A stretch of DNA of 64,000 nt from Oribacterium sp. oral taxon 078 str. F0262. Its GTDB lineage: Bacteria > Bacillota > Clostridia > Lachnospirales > Lachnospiraceae. A program made the translations under genes and the position numbers. The DNA is taken from contig NZ_GG729934.1 in assembly GCF_000160135.1 (NCBI RefSeq), positions 474,126 to 538,125 of the forward strand. Direction: 5' to 3'. Position 1 is the stretch's first letter. Every line of letters starts with the position of its first letter. Below are positions 51,643 through 60,136 of the stretch, one piece after another. The notes under the pieces are model-generated. The model did not search any database, was not told the origin of the DNA, and worked only from the letters and a program-made list of their open reading frames with translations.

Positions 51643-53445
51643 TTACATCCTCTCCGGCGCGGAGAAGCCGAGCGTGTGGATGCAGTCGTTCAGTATTTTC
51701 CAGCTCAGGATGAGGGTGGCGAGGCGGCTTTTTTTCTTCTCTTCATCGGGTTCCGCGAGGATCTTCACCTCATGGTAGAAGGAGTTAAAGTCGTTTGAGA
51801 GCTTGTAGATATAGCTGCATATTTTGTGGGGGGCGAGTTCTTTCCAGGCGGCCTTCATTTCATCCTGGAATCTTGCGAGGCTAAGCTGCAGCTCATAGCC
51901 GCTTTTTTCCTCCATGATGCGGATTTCAAATTCGGATCCGTGTTCCCTGATCCAATCCTCTGCCCCGTGAAATTCCATTCCCTTTGCCTCCGCATATTTC
52001 CTGAGGATAGAGGCGATGCGGACGATGGTATAGAGGATATACGGGCCGGTATTTCCCTCAAAGGCCGTAAACTTTTCCAGGTCGAAGACGTAGTCCCGCG
52101 TCGCCTGATTCTGAAGGTCCCCGTATTTCAGAGCGGCAAGCGCGACCACATCGGCTGTCTCCTCCGCCTCACGCCCGCTCATTTCCTCGCCCCGGGACGC
52201 CCGGATTCTCGCGAGAACGCTCTCCCTCGTATCCCGGATCAGAAGCTCCAGCCGGAGGACGCCCCCCTCTCTTGTCTTAAAGGGCCGCCCGTCCTTTCCG
52301 TTCATCGTGCCAAAGCCGATGTAGTCGAGTTCTGTGTCCGGCGGGACAAAGCCGGCTTTCTTCGCGACGCGGAAAAACTGGGTATAATGCAGGCTCTGCC
52401 GACTGTCCGCGATATAGATATAGCGGTCCAGATGGAAATTCTTCTCTCTGTCCAGAATCGTCCCGAGATCCGAGGTCGCGTAGAGAGAGGCCCCGTCGGA
52501 CTTTCGGATCATACAGGGCGGGAGCTCCTTCTTGTCCCCGGGCTCCGCGATATCCACAACAAGCGCCCCTTGGGATTCATAGGCGAGTCCCTTCCTCACA
52601 AGCTCCTCGATGAGCCCCGGGATGTAGGGCTCCGCGTCGGACTCCCCCTTCCAGAGTTCAAAATGGACATCCAGCGCATCATAGTTCTTTTTGAGATCGG
52701 CCTTCGAGAGCTCCATGATCTTTTCCCAGATCCTCCGGCAGGCCTTGTCCCCGCTTTGCAGCTCTTTCGTCGCTTCATGCGCTCTTTTTGCAAAGTCAGG
52801 GTTTAAAAGCTCCCCGTTCGCATCCTTCTCCTTCGCCTTCTTTGAGGCCGCGGGATAGATCTCCTCCAGCTCGGAGAGTGTGAGATCCTCACAGGAAAGC
52901 CCCCGGTCCGAAAGCTCCGCGATGATCAGTCCCATCTGAAGGCCCCAGTCCCCGAGATGCACATCGCCGATCGCGTGATTTCCCATCCGGAGGGCGAGTC
53001 GCTTCAGTGCTTCCCCGATCACGGCGGAGCGGAGATGTCCCACATGGAGGGGTTTTGCGACATTCGCGCCGCCGTAGTCGACGATGATCCTCTTCCCCTC
53101 TTTGGGATCGAGTCCGAGCTTCTCTTTGGCATTCATCTCATTGAGATATCCCGAAAGGAAGGCCTCTCCCAGATCCAGATTGAGAAAGCCCGGTCTGACC
53201 GCCTCCACCCTGCGAAAGATCGGGACCTCAGTACTTCCCTGCTCCCGCAGCCTTTCGGCAAGCTCCTTCGCGATCTCCATCGGGTTTTTGTGATAGCGCT
53301 TCGCCCCGGCCATCGCTCCGTTGCTCTGATACTCACAAAGATCCGGGCGGTTGGAGACCGTCACTCTGCCAAGCTCCGGATCATAGCCGCAGAGGGAAAA
53401 AGCGGCCTTCACCGCTTCCTCTGTTTTATCAAGAATTCCTTTCAC
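51643..53445 (-). CDS. argS: Arginyl-tRNA synthetase
   Basis: 600 residues from a GTG at 53445 (GGGAGG, spacing 5); the ATG at 53547 lies in the efp terminator region. Class I synthetase: DYGGANVAKPLHVGHLRSAVIGEAL contains the HIGH motif (HVGH), and GRPFKTREGGVLRL replaces KMSKS, as in many bacterial ArgRS. The N-terminal tRNA D-loop-binding domain and the C-terminal DALR anticodon-binding domain (FNSFYHEVKILAE...LGFSAPERM) are complete. Charges tRNA-Arg in the cytoplasm. Downstream lies the repeat island rather than a clear terminator. Confidence 0.97.
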   Translation of the reverse strand: MKGILDKTEEAVKAAFSLCGYDPELGRVTVSNRPDLCEYQSNGAMAGAKRYHKNPMEIAKELAERLREQGSTEVPIFRRVEAVRPGFLNLDLGEAFLSGYLNEMNAKEKLGLDPKEGKRIIVDYGGANVAKPLHVGHLRSAVIGEALKRLALRMGNHAIGDVHLGDWGLQMGLIIAELSDRGLSCEDLTLSELEEIYPAASKKAKEKDANGELLNPDFAKRAHEATKELQSGDKACRRIWEKIMELSKADLKKNYDALDVHFELWKGESDAEPYIPGLIEELVRKGLAYESQGALVVDIAEPGDKKELPPCMIRKSDGASLYATSDLGTILDREKNFHLDRYIYIADSRQSLHYTQFFRVAKKAGFVPPDTELDYIGFGTMNGKDGRPFKTREGGVLRLELLIRDTRESVLARIRASRGEEMSGREAEETADVVALAALKYGDLQNQATRDYVFDLEKFTAFEGNTGPYILYTIVRIASILRKYAEAKGMEFHGAEDWIREHGSEFEIRIMEEKSGYELQLSLARFQDEMKAAWKELAPHKICSYIYKLSNDFNSFYHEVKILAEPDEEKKKSRLATLILSWKILNDCIHTLGFSAPERM

Positions 53446-53545
53446 ATTTTCCTCCCGCTCTAAAAACAATGCACTGTCTCCCGCCCCGCCCAAAGGAGAA
53501 GGTCCTATTATCAGGCAGAGGACGGGGAAGAAGGCTCCCTCAAAC

Positions 53546-53573
53546 AAAAGGGCTTCCCTTTCGGGAAACCCTT
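53546..53573 (-). terminator. Rho-independent terminator after efp
   Basis: Minus strand: 11-bp stem AAGGGTTTCCC / GGGAAGCCCTT with a GAAA-type loop, followed by TTTTG. It lies 22 bp past the efp stop. Confidence 0.8.
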
Positions 53574-53594
53574 CTCTCAGCGGCCCTATCCGCC

Positions 53595-54152
53595 TCAGCC
53601 TCTGGACTCATATTCCCCCGTCTGGGTGGAAATGATGATCTTATCTCCGATATTGACAAAGAGCGGGACCTGGACCTCTGCTCCGGTCTCCACCGTGGCC
53701 GGCTTCGTAGCTCCTGTCGTCGTATTTCCCTTCAGTCCCGGTTCCGTGTGCGTGACTTCAAGCGTGACCTTGAGGGGGGGCTCTACCGAGAAGACCTTGC
53801 CCTGGTAGGAAACCACCTTGCAGGTCTCATTCTCCTTTACGAACTTCATCGAATCCGCGATCTGCTCATGGGAGAGCGCGATCTGCTCATAGGTCTCATT
53901 GTTCATGAAGTTGTACATGCTTCCATCGTCGTAGAGGTACTGCATGTCCACACGATCAATGTGCGCCGGCGGGAACTTCTCCGTGGGGCGGAAGGTCCGC
54001 TCCGTGACACCGCCGTTGATGACATTCTTCAGCTTCGTTCTGACAAACGCAGCTCCCTTGCCCGGCTTAACATGCTGAAATTCTATGATCTGGACGACCT
54101 GCCCGTCGATTTCCAGAGTCACGCCGTTTCTGAAATCACCTGCTGAAACCAT
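53595..54152 (-). CDS. efp: Elongation factor P
   Basis: 185 residues, three beta-barrel domains. [44 protein letters not shown] carries the loop with the modifiable Lys at about 32, and ends with [17 protein letters not shown], the conserved EF-P C-terminus. It rescues ribosomes stalled on polyproline. Relevant here because FtsZ of this organism has Pro-Ala repeats. AGGAGGGG precedes the ATG. Its own promoter is about 100 nt upstream. Confidence 0.97.
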   Translation of the reverse strand: MVSAGDFRNGVTLEIDGQVVQIIEFQHVKPGKGAAFVRTKLKNVINGGVTERTFRPTEKFPPAHIDRVDMQYLYDDGSMYNFMNNETYEQIALSHEQIADSMKFVKENETCKVVSYQGKVFSVEPPLKVTLEVTHTEPGLKGNTTTGATKPATVETGAEVQVPLFVNIGDKIIISTQTGEYESRG

Positions 54153-54249
54153 AACCCCTCCTAATTACAAGCATACTTTTGTAAAGCCTCTCCTATCCTC
54201 CTCGGGCAAAAGGAGTTCTTCCCCCGTTTCAGCCCGCAAATACTGTGAT

Positions 54250-54278
54250 ATTCTAATACAAAAGGGCCTGTATTGCAA
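54250..54278 (-). promoter_or_regulatory. Promoter of efp
   Basis: Minus strand: -35 TTGCAA (54278-54273), 17-bp spacer, -10 TAGAAT (54255-54250). The spacer lies inside the preceding terminator hairpin. Confidence 0.55.
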
Positions 54279-54287
54279 GGCCCTTTG
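54260..54287 (-). terminator. Terminator of the opt-pqqD unit, overlapping the efp promoter
   Basis: Minus strand: AAAGGGCC / GGCCCTTT 8-bp stem, loop of 10, followed by TTGTATT. It coincides with the -35 and spacer of the efp promoter. Confidence 0.55.
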
Positions 54288-54382
54288 CGGACTAAGCCGC
54301 TTTGTCACTGCCTCTTCACTGCCCTGATCCCGCTCTCTTCTTCACTTTGAAGGATTCCAAAAGCTCAGAAGAAAGGGCAGGC

Positions 54383-54589
54383 TCAGCCCACAAAATGTGT
54401 GCCTGTAATCAGGGAATAGATTCCCCCGATCAGGATGATGATCCAGATCAGGATCTGAAACGGCCGGATCCGTATCGCTGTCCCGCTCTTCCTCGCCCAG
54501 CCGATATAAAGAAACTGGAATAAAAGAAAGACCGCCGCGATCACGGTGACTACCAAAGTCATATTGAGGTTCTGTAGATTGATCTGCAT
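54383..54589 (-). CDS. Small two-helix membrane protein, unknown function
   Basis: 68 residues from ATG 54589 (GGGGAG, spacing 9). Two membrane segments: LVVTVIAAVFLLFQFLYIGW and FQILIWIIILIGGIYSLITG, joined by a basic loop ARKSGTAIRIRP. It resembles SecG only in size and topology, and the SecG motifs are absent. Not recognised. It lies downstream of the PqqD-like gene in the same direction, separated by a 12-bp hairpin, and may belong to that unit. Confidence 0.6.
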   Translation of the reverse strand: MQINLQNLNMTLVVTVIAAVFLLFQFLYIGWARKSGTAIRIRPFQILIWIIILIGGIYSLITGTHFVG

Positions 54590-54625
54590 GATGTAATTCT
54601 CCCCTTCTTTTCCGATATTTTCCGA

Positions 54626-54658
54626 AGGAAAGCAGGGCGTAGTAAGCCCTGCTTTCCT
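54626..54658 (-). other. Intercistronic hairpin
   Basis: Perfect 13-bp inverted repeat (54626-54638 with 54646-54658, AGGAAAGCAGGGC arm) between the PqqD-like gene and the small membrane protein gene. The U content after it is low, so partial termination or RNA processing is more likely than a full stop. Confidence 0.5.
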
Positions 54659-54724
54659 CTGCGATAAGCCCCCCTCCTTCACTTAGGATAAGGCCCCGCT
54701 CTGAGAGCACTTTCCGTGCCTCAT

Positions 54725-55087
54725 TCATTTTATTTTGTTCGCATAGACCACAAAGCGCTGCCGGTGAAGCGTCTTCACGAAGGCGGAGAGCCTTTCATAG
54801 AGCGGCTCCGCCTTCTCCCCGAAATTCTCCCGCAGCGCTTCGCCGATCTCCAAAACCGTCCTCTTCCCGTCGATCCTCTTCCAGACAAAGCTTCCGAATT
54901 CATCGAGCTCAATCTCGCTGAAGGGCGGCCGTCCGAAAAATTTCTGAGCGATCCGGTTCATGAGGCCGCGGTTTTCCATCCGCACGACGACAAGCCCGTT
55001 CTCAAGCTCCTTCCACGGGAAATTCCGGTTCCGGCGCGGAACATAGTCCAGGTAGTTTTCTCTTCCTCTTCGCATCAGTTCTCTCAC
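54725..55087 (-). CDS. PqqD-like (RRE-fold) protein
   Basis: 120 residues. FSEIELDEFGSFVWKRIDGKRTVLEIGEALRENFGEKAEPLYERLSAFVKTLHRQRFV is the PqqD winged-helix pattern (L-D-x-x-G...W-x-x-I-D-G-x-x-T-V-x-x-I), the fold that binds leader peptides in RiPP biosynthesis. No radical SAM enzyme or precursor peptide is seen nearby, so a peptide-modification role is not shown. The first codon is a GTG that overlaps the OPT transporter stop by 4 bp; ATG 55072 is an alternative start. The overlap suggests function together with the transporter. Confidence 0.8.
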   Translation of the reverse strand: MRELMRRGRENYLDYVPRRNRNFPWKELENGLVVVRMENRGLMNRIAQKFFGRPPFSEIELDEFGSFVWKRIDGKRTVLEIGEALRENFGEKAEPLYERLSAFVKTLHRQRFVVYANKIK

Positions 55088-56979
55088 GCCGCCTGCTTCT
55101 TTTCCGCAGTTTTTCTATTCATGAAGTAGATCAGTGTGGCGATGAGAAGCACGAAGAAGAGGATTCCTCCGATATTTCCAAGGCTCAGGAGCTTCGAGAT
55201 ATCCGGATCCAGCTTCAAAACCGCGAGGACCGCGAGAATGATTCCCACGACACCCTCTCCGGCGATCATTCCGGAGGCGTAGAGGATTCCATTCTCCACC
55301 CTTTCCTTCCGCTCTGTCTCATTGAGACCCTTCTTCTTATCGATCCAGCGGCGCACCAGTCCGCCGATCATGATCGGACAGCTCAGGTGAATCGGGAGAT
55401 AAAGTCCGACCGCAAAGGGGAGCACGGGGATCGAGAAGAGCTCCACCACGAGCGCGATAAAGACTCCGGCAAAGACGAGAGCCCAGGGAAGATTCCCGTT
55501 CATGACGCCCTCTATGACCATCTTCATGAGTGTCGCCTGCGGAGCGGGGAGCTGATCCGTCCCATAGCCCCAGGCGGCATTCAGAAGATAGAGCACACCG
55601 CCGACCGCCATAGCGGAGACGGCGACGCCGATGATCTCTCCCGCCTGCTGACGGTAGGGAGAGGCTCCCACCAGGAAACCGGTCTTCAGATCCTGCGAGG
55701 TATCCCCCGCGATCGCCGTCGCGACACAGATCACAGAGCCGATCGTGATCGCGGCGATCATGCCCGGCATACCCACATTTCCCGTCGCCTTCAGGACAGC
55801 CGTCGTCGCAAGGAGCGTGGCGATGGTCATGCCGGAGACCGGGTTGTTGGAGCTTCCGATGACACCGACCATGCGGGAGGAAACCGTCGCGAAGAAAAAT
55901 CCGAAGATCACGATCAGAAGCGCTCCCGCGAAATTTACGGGGATCATCGGAAGAAGCCACATGGCGACAGCCGAGATCACGATCATCGCGAGCACGAACT
56001 GCATCGGAAGATCCCGGTTCTGCCGATTCGCTTCCCCGGTCTTCGCGCCAATCCCGCGCACAGCATCGCGGAAGGTCCGGATGATGAGCGGCATGGACTT
56101 TATGAGACTCAGAATTCCGCCTGTCGCCACTGCGCCGGCGCCGATATACTTCACATAGGAGCTCCAGATCCCGAAGGATTCCATCTCCGAGATCGGCTTC
56201 GCCCCGGGGAAGATCGTCATATCCCCGCCAAAGGTGTGGATGAGGGGCATGATGACGAGCCAGCCCAGAATTCCTCCCGCAAACATATAGGAGGAAACCT
56301 GCGGACCGCAGATATATCCCACGCCGAGGAGCGCCGGGAGCACATCCGCACCGATTCCCGCGCCCTTGTAAGCATTGAGCTCATAGTGGACCTCACTCGG
56401 GAAAAGCTTCAGGCCGTCCGCGATGAACTTATAGAGCGCGGAAACTCCAAGGCCGGAGAAGACGGTCGCCGCCTTCGCCCCGCCGGACTCCCCGGCTTCC
56501 AGCACCTCCGCACAGGCGGAGCCCTCCGGATAGGGGAGCTTTCCGTGCTCCTGCACGATCAGAGCCGTGCGGAGCGGAATCATAAACATCACGCCCAGGA
56601 GACCGCCAAAGAGCGCGACCAGAGCGATCATGAGAAGAGAAGGCGTATCCGTCTTCCCCTCTCCCGCCCAGAGAAAAAGGGCGGGCAGTGTGAAAATCGC
56701 TCCCGCCGCCACGGACTCACCGGCGGAACCGATGGTCTGCACCATATTGTTCTCGAGGATGGAGTCCTTCCTCATGATCACTCGGATCACGCCCATGGAT
56801 ATCACGGCCGCCGGAATCGAGGCGGATACCGTGAGCCCGACCCTGAGCCCCAGGTACGCATTCGCTCCACCGAAAACGATGGACATCAAAATGCCCAGGA
56901 TGATGGAGGTCGCCGTCATCTCCGGCAGAGTCGAATCTGCCGGGACAAATGGCTTAAATTTGCCGCTGTCTTCACTCAT
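55084..56979 (-). CDS. OPT family oligopeptide transporter
   Basis: 631 residues with about 16 membrane segments. Family pieces: TLPEMTATSIILGILMSIVFGGANAYLGLRVGLTVSASIPAAVISMG, EGSACAEVLEAGESGGAKA, YICGPQVSSYMFAGGILGWLVIMP and SRMVGVIGSSNNPVSGMTIATLL, characteristic of the bacterial OPT subfamily (YSL/EspB-type). It carries peptides or metal-chelator complexes into the cell, driven by protons. GAAGGGGG precedes the ATG. Co-directional with ohyA but has its own promoter. Confidence 0.95.
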   Translation of the reverse strand: MSEDSGKFKPFVPADSTLPEMTATSIILGILMSIVFGGANAYLGLRVGLTVSASIPAAVISMGVIRVIMRKDSILENNMVQTIGSAGESVAAGAIFTLPALFLWAGEGKTDTPSLLMIALVALFGGLLGVMFMIPLRTALIVQEHGKLPYPEGSACAEVLEAGESGGAKAATVFSGLGVSALYKFIADGLKLFPSEVHYELNAYKGAGIGADVLPALLGVGYICGPQVSSYMFAGGILGWLVIMPLIHTFGGDMTIFPGAKPISEMESFGIWSSYVKYIGAGAVATGGILSLIKSMPLIIRTFRDAVRGIGAKTGEANRQNRDLPMQFVLAMIVISAVAMWLLPMIPVNFAGALLIVIFGFFFATVSSRMVGVIGSSNNPVSGMTIATLLATTAVLKATGNVGMPGMIAAITIGSVICVATAIAGDTSQDLKTGFLVGASPYRQQAGEIIGVAVSAMAVGGVLYLLNAAWGYGTDQLPAPQATLMKMVIEGVMNGNLPWALVFAGVFIALVVELFSIPVLPFAVGLYLPIHLSCPIMIGGLVRRWIDKKKGLNETERKERVENGILYASGMIAGEGVVGIILAVLAVLKLDPDISKLLSLGNIGGILFFVLLIATLIYFMNRKTAEKKQAA

Positions 56980-57056
56980 TATTTATTCCCCCTTCCTTGA
57001 TTCGCGCCCGTCTCTGTCGATTTTATGCTTTAACTCGATAAATCAGACGCAGTTTC

Positions 57057-57085
57057 ATTGTACCCGCCCTCCCCCTCCCCGTCAA
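57057..57085 (-). promoter_or_regulatory. Promoter of the opt-pqqD operon
   Basis: Minus strand: -35 TTGACG (57085-57080), 17-bp purine-rich spacer, -10 TACAAT (57062-57057). Ten of twelve consensus positions match. Confidence 0.72.
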
Positions 57086-57266
57086 TAAAAAGATCGGATT
57101 CGCGGCAAGGTCAAATAGCTTCGCCGTCTGCTATAGCCGGGTATATTTACGAAAAAGGATTCATCATAAAATCCTGTCCCCGCTTTTATGAAGCACTCCG
57201 CAGAGACAGGACCCTGACATTTCGTTTTTATTTTATCATTAAGAATTTCCGAGGAAAAGTTTTCCC

Positions 57267-59222
57267 TCAGATCATCCCGTCCTTTATGACCTTGTGATCC
57301 TTCAGAAGCTTATAGAGAATTGTCCTTTGGAGCTTTCGAAGAAGGGGGCGCTTCAGAGGATTCAGCGGTCCCAGATCCAGCTCCAGAGGGGACTTCCCAT
57401 CCATGAGCTTCACGCTCGCATCCAGAAGCTCCCGGATATCGTAGACGCTGCCCCAGACCTCCGGGACTGCGCGGTCCACTCCGAGGAGGCCATAGACCGC
57501 CTCCATCGCCGTCCGGACGGAATACTCCGTCGTAAAGATCGTGTCCCTCGGGGTCTCCGCGAACTGTCCGAGGAAGGCGAAATTCACGGAGCCGTCGGGA
57601 ATCACATCGGGGCGGTCTCCCTTCCGTCTTGGCATGAAGAAGGCCGTGATAAAGGGCATGAGCGTCGGAACCGTGCCGGCCTCCTTTTGCGCGAGCTCCT
57701 CGATCTCCGCGGCCGGGATTCCGATATGGTAGAGCCACTCGGCACAGATCTCCTCTCCCGTGCACTCCTTCATGGGCTTTTTCACATAGTCCCCGTCCCT
57801 GTCGATAAAAAGGCCGTAGATCCAGACGCAGACCTCATCCTTTGGCTGCTCCTTGAACTGCCCCTGCCGGTTGATGGTCCAGCTCATGAGCCAGGCGGAA
57901 TCCCGGCAGCTTACGATGCCTCCCGTGACGACCCGGCCGCTCAGGGGATCTCTCCGGCAAATCTCCTTGATCCGCTCGATGATGCGCGGATTTTTCGTCG
58001 TGAGCGTCGCGGATTCCCAGCTCGAGCGGCTCGTATCCCCGCAGAACTTCTCCGGTCTCCCGAAGGCAGGATGCTGAGAAGCGATGTTTTTCCAGAGGCT
58101 CCAGCATCCGCTCTCCCGAATCTCCGCATCCCCCGTGGGCGCATGGGTCTGATCCCCGTAGATCGTTCCCTCGGTGCAGCTTCCATTCGTCACAAAGACA
58201 AGGTCATTCTCCGTGAGCGGGATCGTCTTCTCTCCCTCCGCTCCCTTATATTCGATTGACTCCGCGATTTTTCTTCCTCCCTCGAAGCGGAAGCGGACAT
58301 TTCTGACCCTGGTATTGAACTGAAAGTGAACGCCCGCCTTCTCTAAGTATCTCTGCATGGGCAGGATGAGGGATTCATACTGATTATATTTCGTGAATTT
58401 CAGAGCGGAGAAATCCGGAAGACCTCCGATGTGATGGATAAAGCGCTGCAGATAGAGCTTCATCTCCAGAGCACTGTGCCAGTTCTCAAAGGCAAACATC
58501 GTCCGCCAATAGAGCCAGAAGTTCGAGCGGAAAACCTCGTCATCAAAGACATCCTCGATCGCCTTATCATAGAGGTCCTCATCCCTTGTGAAGAAGAGCT
58601 TCAGGATCTCCATGGAGCCCTTTTGACTCAGACCGAATCTCCCGTCGGTGTGCGCATCCTCTCCGCGGCGCTCGGTCGCCCGGCAGAGGGAATAGTTCGG
58701 GTCGTGCTTATTGAGCCAATAGTATTCGTCGAGCACGGAGATTCCCTCCGTCTCCAGGGAGGGGATGCTTCGGAAGAGATCCCAGAGGCACTCGAAATGG
58801 TCCTCCATTTCCCGCCCGCCCCTCATGACATAGCCTCTTGTCGGATCGTTGATCCCGTCGCAGGCACCGCCCGCGAGATCCATGGTCTCGAGGATGTGAA
58901 TCCTCTCTCCCTTCATCTGCCCGTCCCGGATGAGAAAGCAGGCCGCAGCGAGAGAGGCAAGACCGGAGCCGACGAGATAGGCGGACTTTTGCTCCACTCC
59001 CTCCGGCTTCTCCGGGCGGGCAAAGGCCTCGTAGTTCCCCTTCGCATAGTAGATCCCCTTCAAATTCTTCGCGTTCTTTCCCCGCTCCGTATTCCTGAAG
59101 TCAGACTCGTCCGGACTCCCCTTCAGACTTCGAAACGCCCTTTTCCCGCAGTGCAGCGCCGCTGCCGCGGCGGCGCCAAGAGCGACGAGCGAAGCGCCGG
59201 TTCTGAGCCATTTCTTTCCCAT
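57267..59222 (-). CDS. ohyA: Oleate hydratase (myosin-cross-reactive antigen family)
   Basis: 651 residues from ATG 59222. FAD-binding flavoprotein that adds water to oleic or linoleic acid. Family pieces: YLVGSGLASLAAACFLIRDG (Rossmann GxGxxS-type), LETMDLAGGACDG, YVMRGGREMEDHFECLWDLF, NTRVRNVRF, ENDLVFVTNGSCTEG and NFAFLGQFAETPRDTIFTTEYSVRTAMEAVYGLL. The N-terminus adds a basic residue pair and a hydrophobic Ala-rich stretch (KKWLRTGASLVALGAAAAAALH), as if membrane-anchored. Probable role: detoxification of host unsaturated fatty acids. Its promoter is shared in style with the opt promoter. Confidence 0.95.
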   Translation of the reverse strand: MGKKWLRTGASLVALGAAAAAALHCGKRAFRSLKGSPDESDFRNTERGKNAKNLKGIYYAKGNYEAFARPEKPEGVEQKSAYLVGSGLASLAAACFLIRDGQMKGERIHILETMDLAGGACDGINDPTRGYVMRGGREMEDHFECLWDLFRSIPSLETEGISVLDEYYWLNKHDPNYSLCRATERRGEDAHTDGRFGLSQKGSMEILKLFFTRDEDLYDKAIEDVFDDEVFRSNFWLYWRTMFAFENWHSALEMKLYLQRFIHHIGGLPDFSALKFTKYNQYESLILPMQRYLEKAGVHFQFNTRVRNVRFRFEGGRKIAESIEYKGAEGEKTIPLTENDLVFVTNGSCTEGTIYGDQTHAPTGDAEIRESGCWSLWKNIASQHPAFGRPEKFCGDTSRSSWESATLTTKNPRIIERIKEICRRDPLSGRVVTGGIVSCRDSAWLMSWTINRQGQFKEQPKDEVCVWIYGLFIDRDGDYVKKPMKECTGEEICAEWLYHIGIPAAEIEELAQKEAGTVPTLMPFITAFFMPRRKGDRPDVIPDGSVNFAFLGQFAETPRDTIFTTEYSVRTAMEAVYGLLGVDRAVPEVWGSVYDIRELLDASVKLMDGKSPLELDLGPLNPLKRPLLRKLQRTILYKLLKDHKVIKDGMI

Positions 59223-59347
59223 ACCATCCTGCCTTTCCCGCATGCAAACCGCAAAGCGAAACTCTCCCACCATAAGCCTTAAACCCGCCGGACGCAAAAG
59301 GCGGATTCCCCGCTTTTCCGCCGCAAACGCACTGCGGCTCTGAGCCC

Positions 59348-59376
59348 ATTGTAATCGGGGAGAGCCGCCTCGTCAA
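59348..59376 (-). promoter_or_regulatory. Promoter of ohyA
   Basis: Minus strand: -35 TTGACG (59376-59371), 17-bp spacer, -10 TACAAT (59353-59348), the same hexamers and spacing as the opt promoter. The leader is about 120 nt. Confidence 0.72.
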
Positions 59377-59451
59377 TTCTGTTCCTGCGCCTTGGCCGCT
59401 TCACCCGCCCGACGTGAGATTTTATATTATATTTTCACAAAATCATATATC

Positions 59452-59467
59452 TAATTCCCGGGAAATA
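59452..59467. promoter_or_regulatory. Palindrome at the -35 position of the osmC promoter
   Basis: TAATTCCCGGGAAATA, 16 bp with one mismatched pair, directly upstream of the extended -10. Location suits a regulator binding site. The regulator is not identified and the sequence does not match the OhrR consensus that I know. Confidence 0.5.
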
Positions 59468-59476
59468 TGCTATAAT
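59468..59476 (+). promoter_or_regulatory. Extended -10 promoter of the osmC-like gene
   Basis: TGCTATAAT on the plus strand: TG-N-TATAAT extended -10 with a perfect hexamer. No -35 match, which fits activation or repression through the adjacent palindrome. Confidence 0.7.
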
Positions 59477-59518
59477 TTTATTGGTACCCACGGGAAAGCA
59501 TGCCAAAGGAGGTCTGAA

Positions 59519-59959
59519 ATGCTGACAATTTTCAAAGCCAGATCAAGGAAAACCGAGACAGGTCTGCAGGTCGAATCCGAATCGAGAGGCTTCAAGCTCA
59601 TCATGGATGAGCCGAGGGCCCTGGGGGGCACGGACAGCGGGATGAATCCGATCGAAGCTCTTCTCTGTGCGCTCGGTTCCTGTCAGTCCATCGTCGTCGC
59701 GGCATTCGCGAAGGCGCAGAATTTCAAGTATGAGGAATTCCATGTGGAGCTGGAGGGAGATCTGGATCCGGACGGCTTTCTGGGGCGCGCCGATGTGAAA
59801 AAGGGGCTGCAGGAGATCCGCTTCACCATGCATTTTAAGACGGAGGAGTCGCAGGAGAGCTGTGAGCGCTTCGCGGATTTCGTCCAGTCGACCTGCCCCG
59901 TGGAGAACACCCTCTTAAGCGACGTGAAGATATTGAGGACAGCCGTTGTAAAGGATTAG
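59519..59959 (+). CDS. OsmC/Ohr family protein
   Basis: 146 residues from ATG 59519 (AAAGGAGGT upstream). Motifs: FKLIMDEPRALGGTDSGMNPIEALLCALGSCQSIVVAAFAKAQ with the first redox Cys, and CPVENTLLSDVKI with the second. These are the peroxidatic and resolving cysteines of OsmC/Ohr thiol peroxidases, which reduce organic hydroperoxides with dihydrolipoamide. The layout is nearer to the OsmC/YhfA clade than to Ohr. It is divergent from the fatty-acid enzyme ohyA, a possible functional link (lipid peroxides). Confidence 0.9.
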   Translation: MLTIFKARSRKTETGLQVESESRGFKLIMDEPRALGGTDSGMNPIEALLCALGSCQSIVVAAFAKAQNFKYEEFHVELEGDLDPDGFLGRADVKKGLQEIRFTMHFKTEESQESCERFADFVQSTCPVENTLLSDVKILRTAVVKD

Positions 59960-59975
59960 GTTCCATCAGAGTCTT

Positions 59976-60023
59976 AGGAAAGGAAACGCTGTGCCGATGG
60001 ATCGGCACAGCGTTTCCTTTCCT
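59976..60023 (+). terminator. 23-bp perfect inverted repeat, probable terminator of osmC
   Basis: Arms 59976-59998 and 60001-60023 pair without a mismatch around GG (about a six-base loop when folded). It follows the osmC-like stop by 16 bp. Downstream is TTAAAT rather than a clean U-tract, so termination is probable but not certain. Confidence 0.6.
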
Positions 60024-60136
60024 TAAATCCCCACAGATCTTTTCGCGGCAATCCTTTGCCTTTTCCGAAAAAGCCGGGTAAAATCCCGATAGGCGGCTAA
60101 GGAGCCGGAGGGATCAGGAAAAAGGAGGAAGATCAG

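Noticed and set aside
54342..54728. 128-codon minus-strand frame overlapping the small membrane protein
   Set aside because: The other frame encodes a two-helix membrane protein with a better ribosome-binding site. This frame is polar and irregular.
55387..57000. 537-codon plus-strand frame opposite the OPT transporter
   Set aside because: His/Arg/Asp-rich composition typical of a shadow frame of a membrane protein gene.
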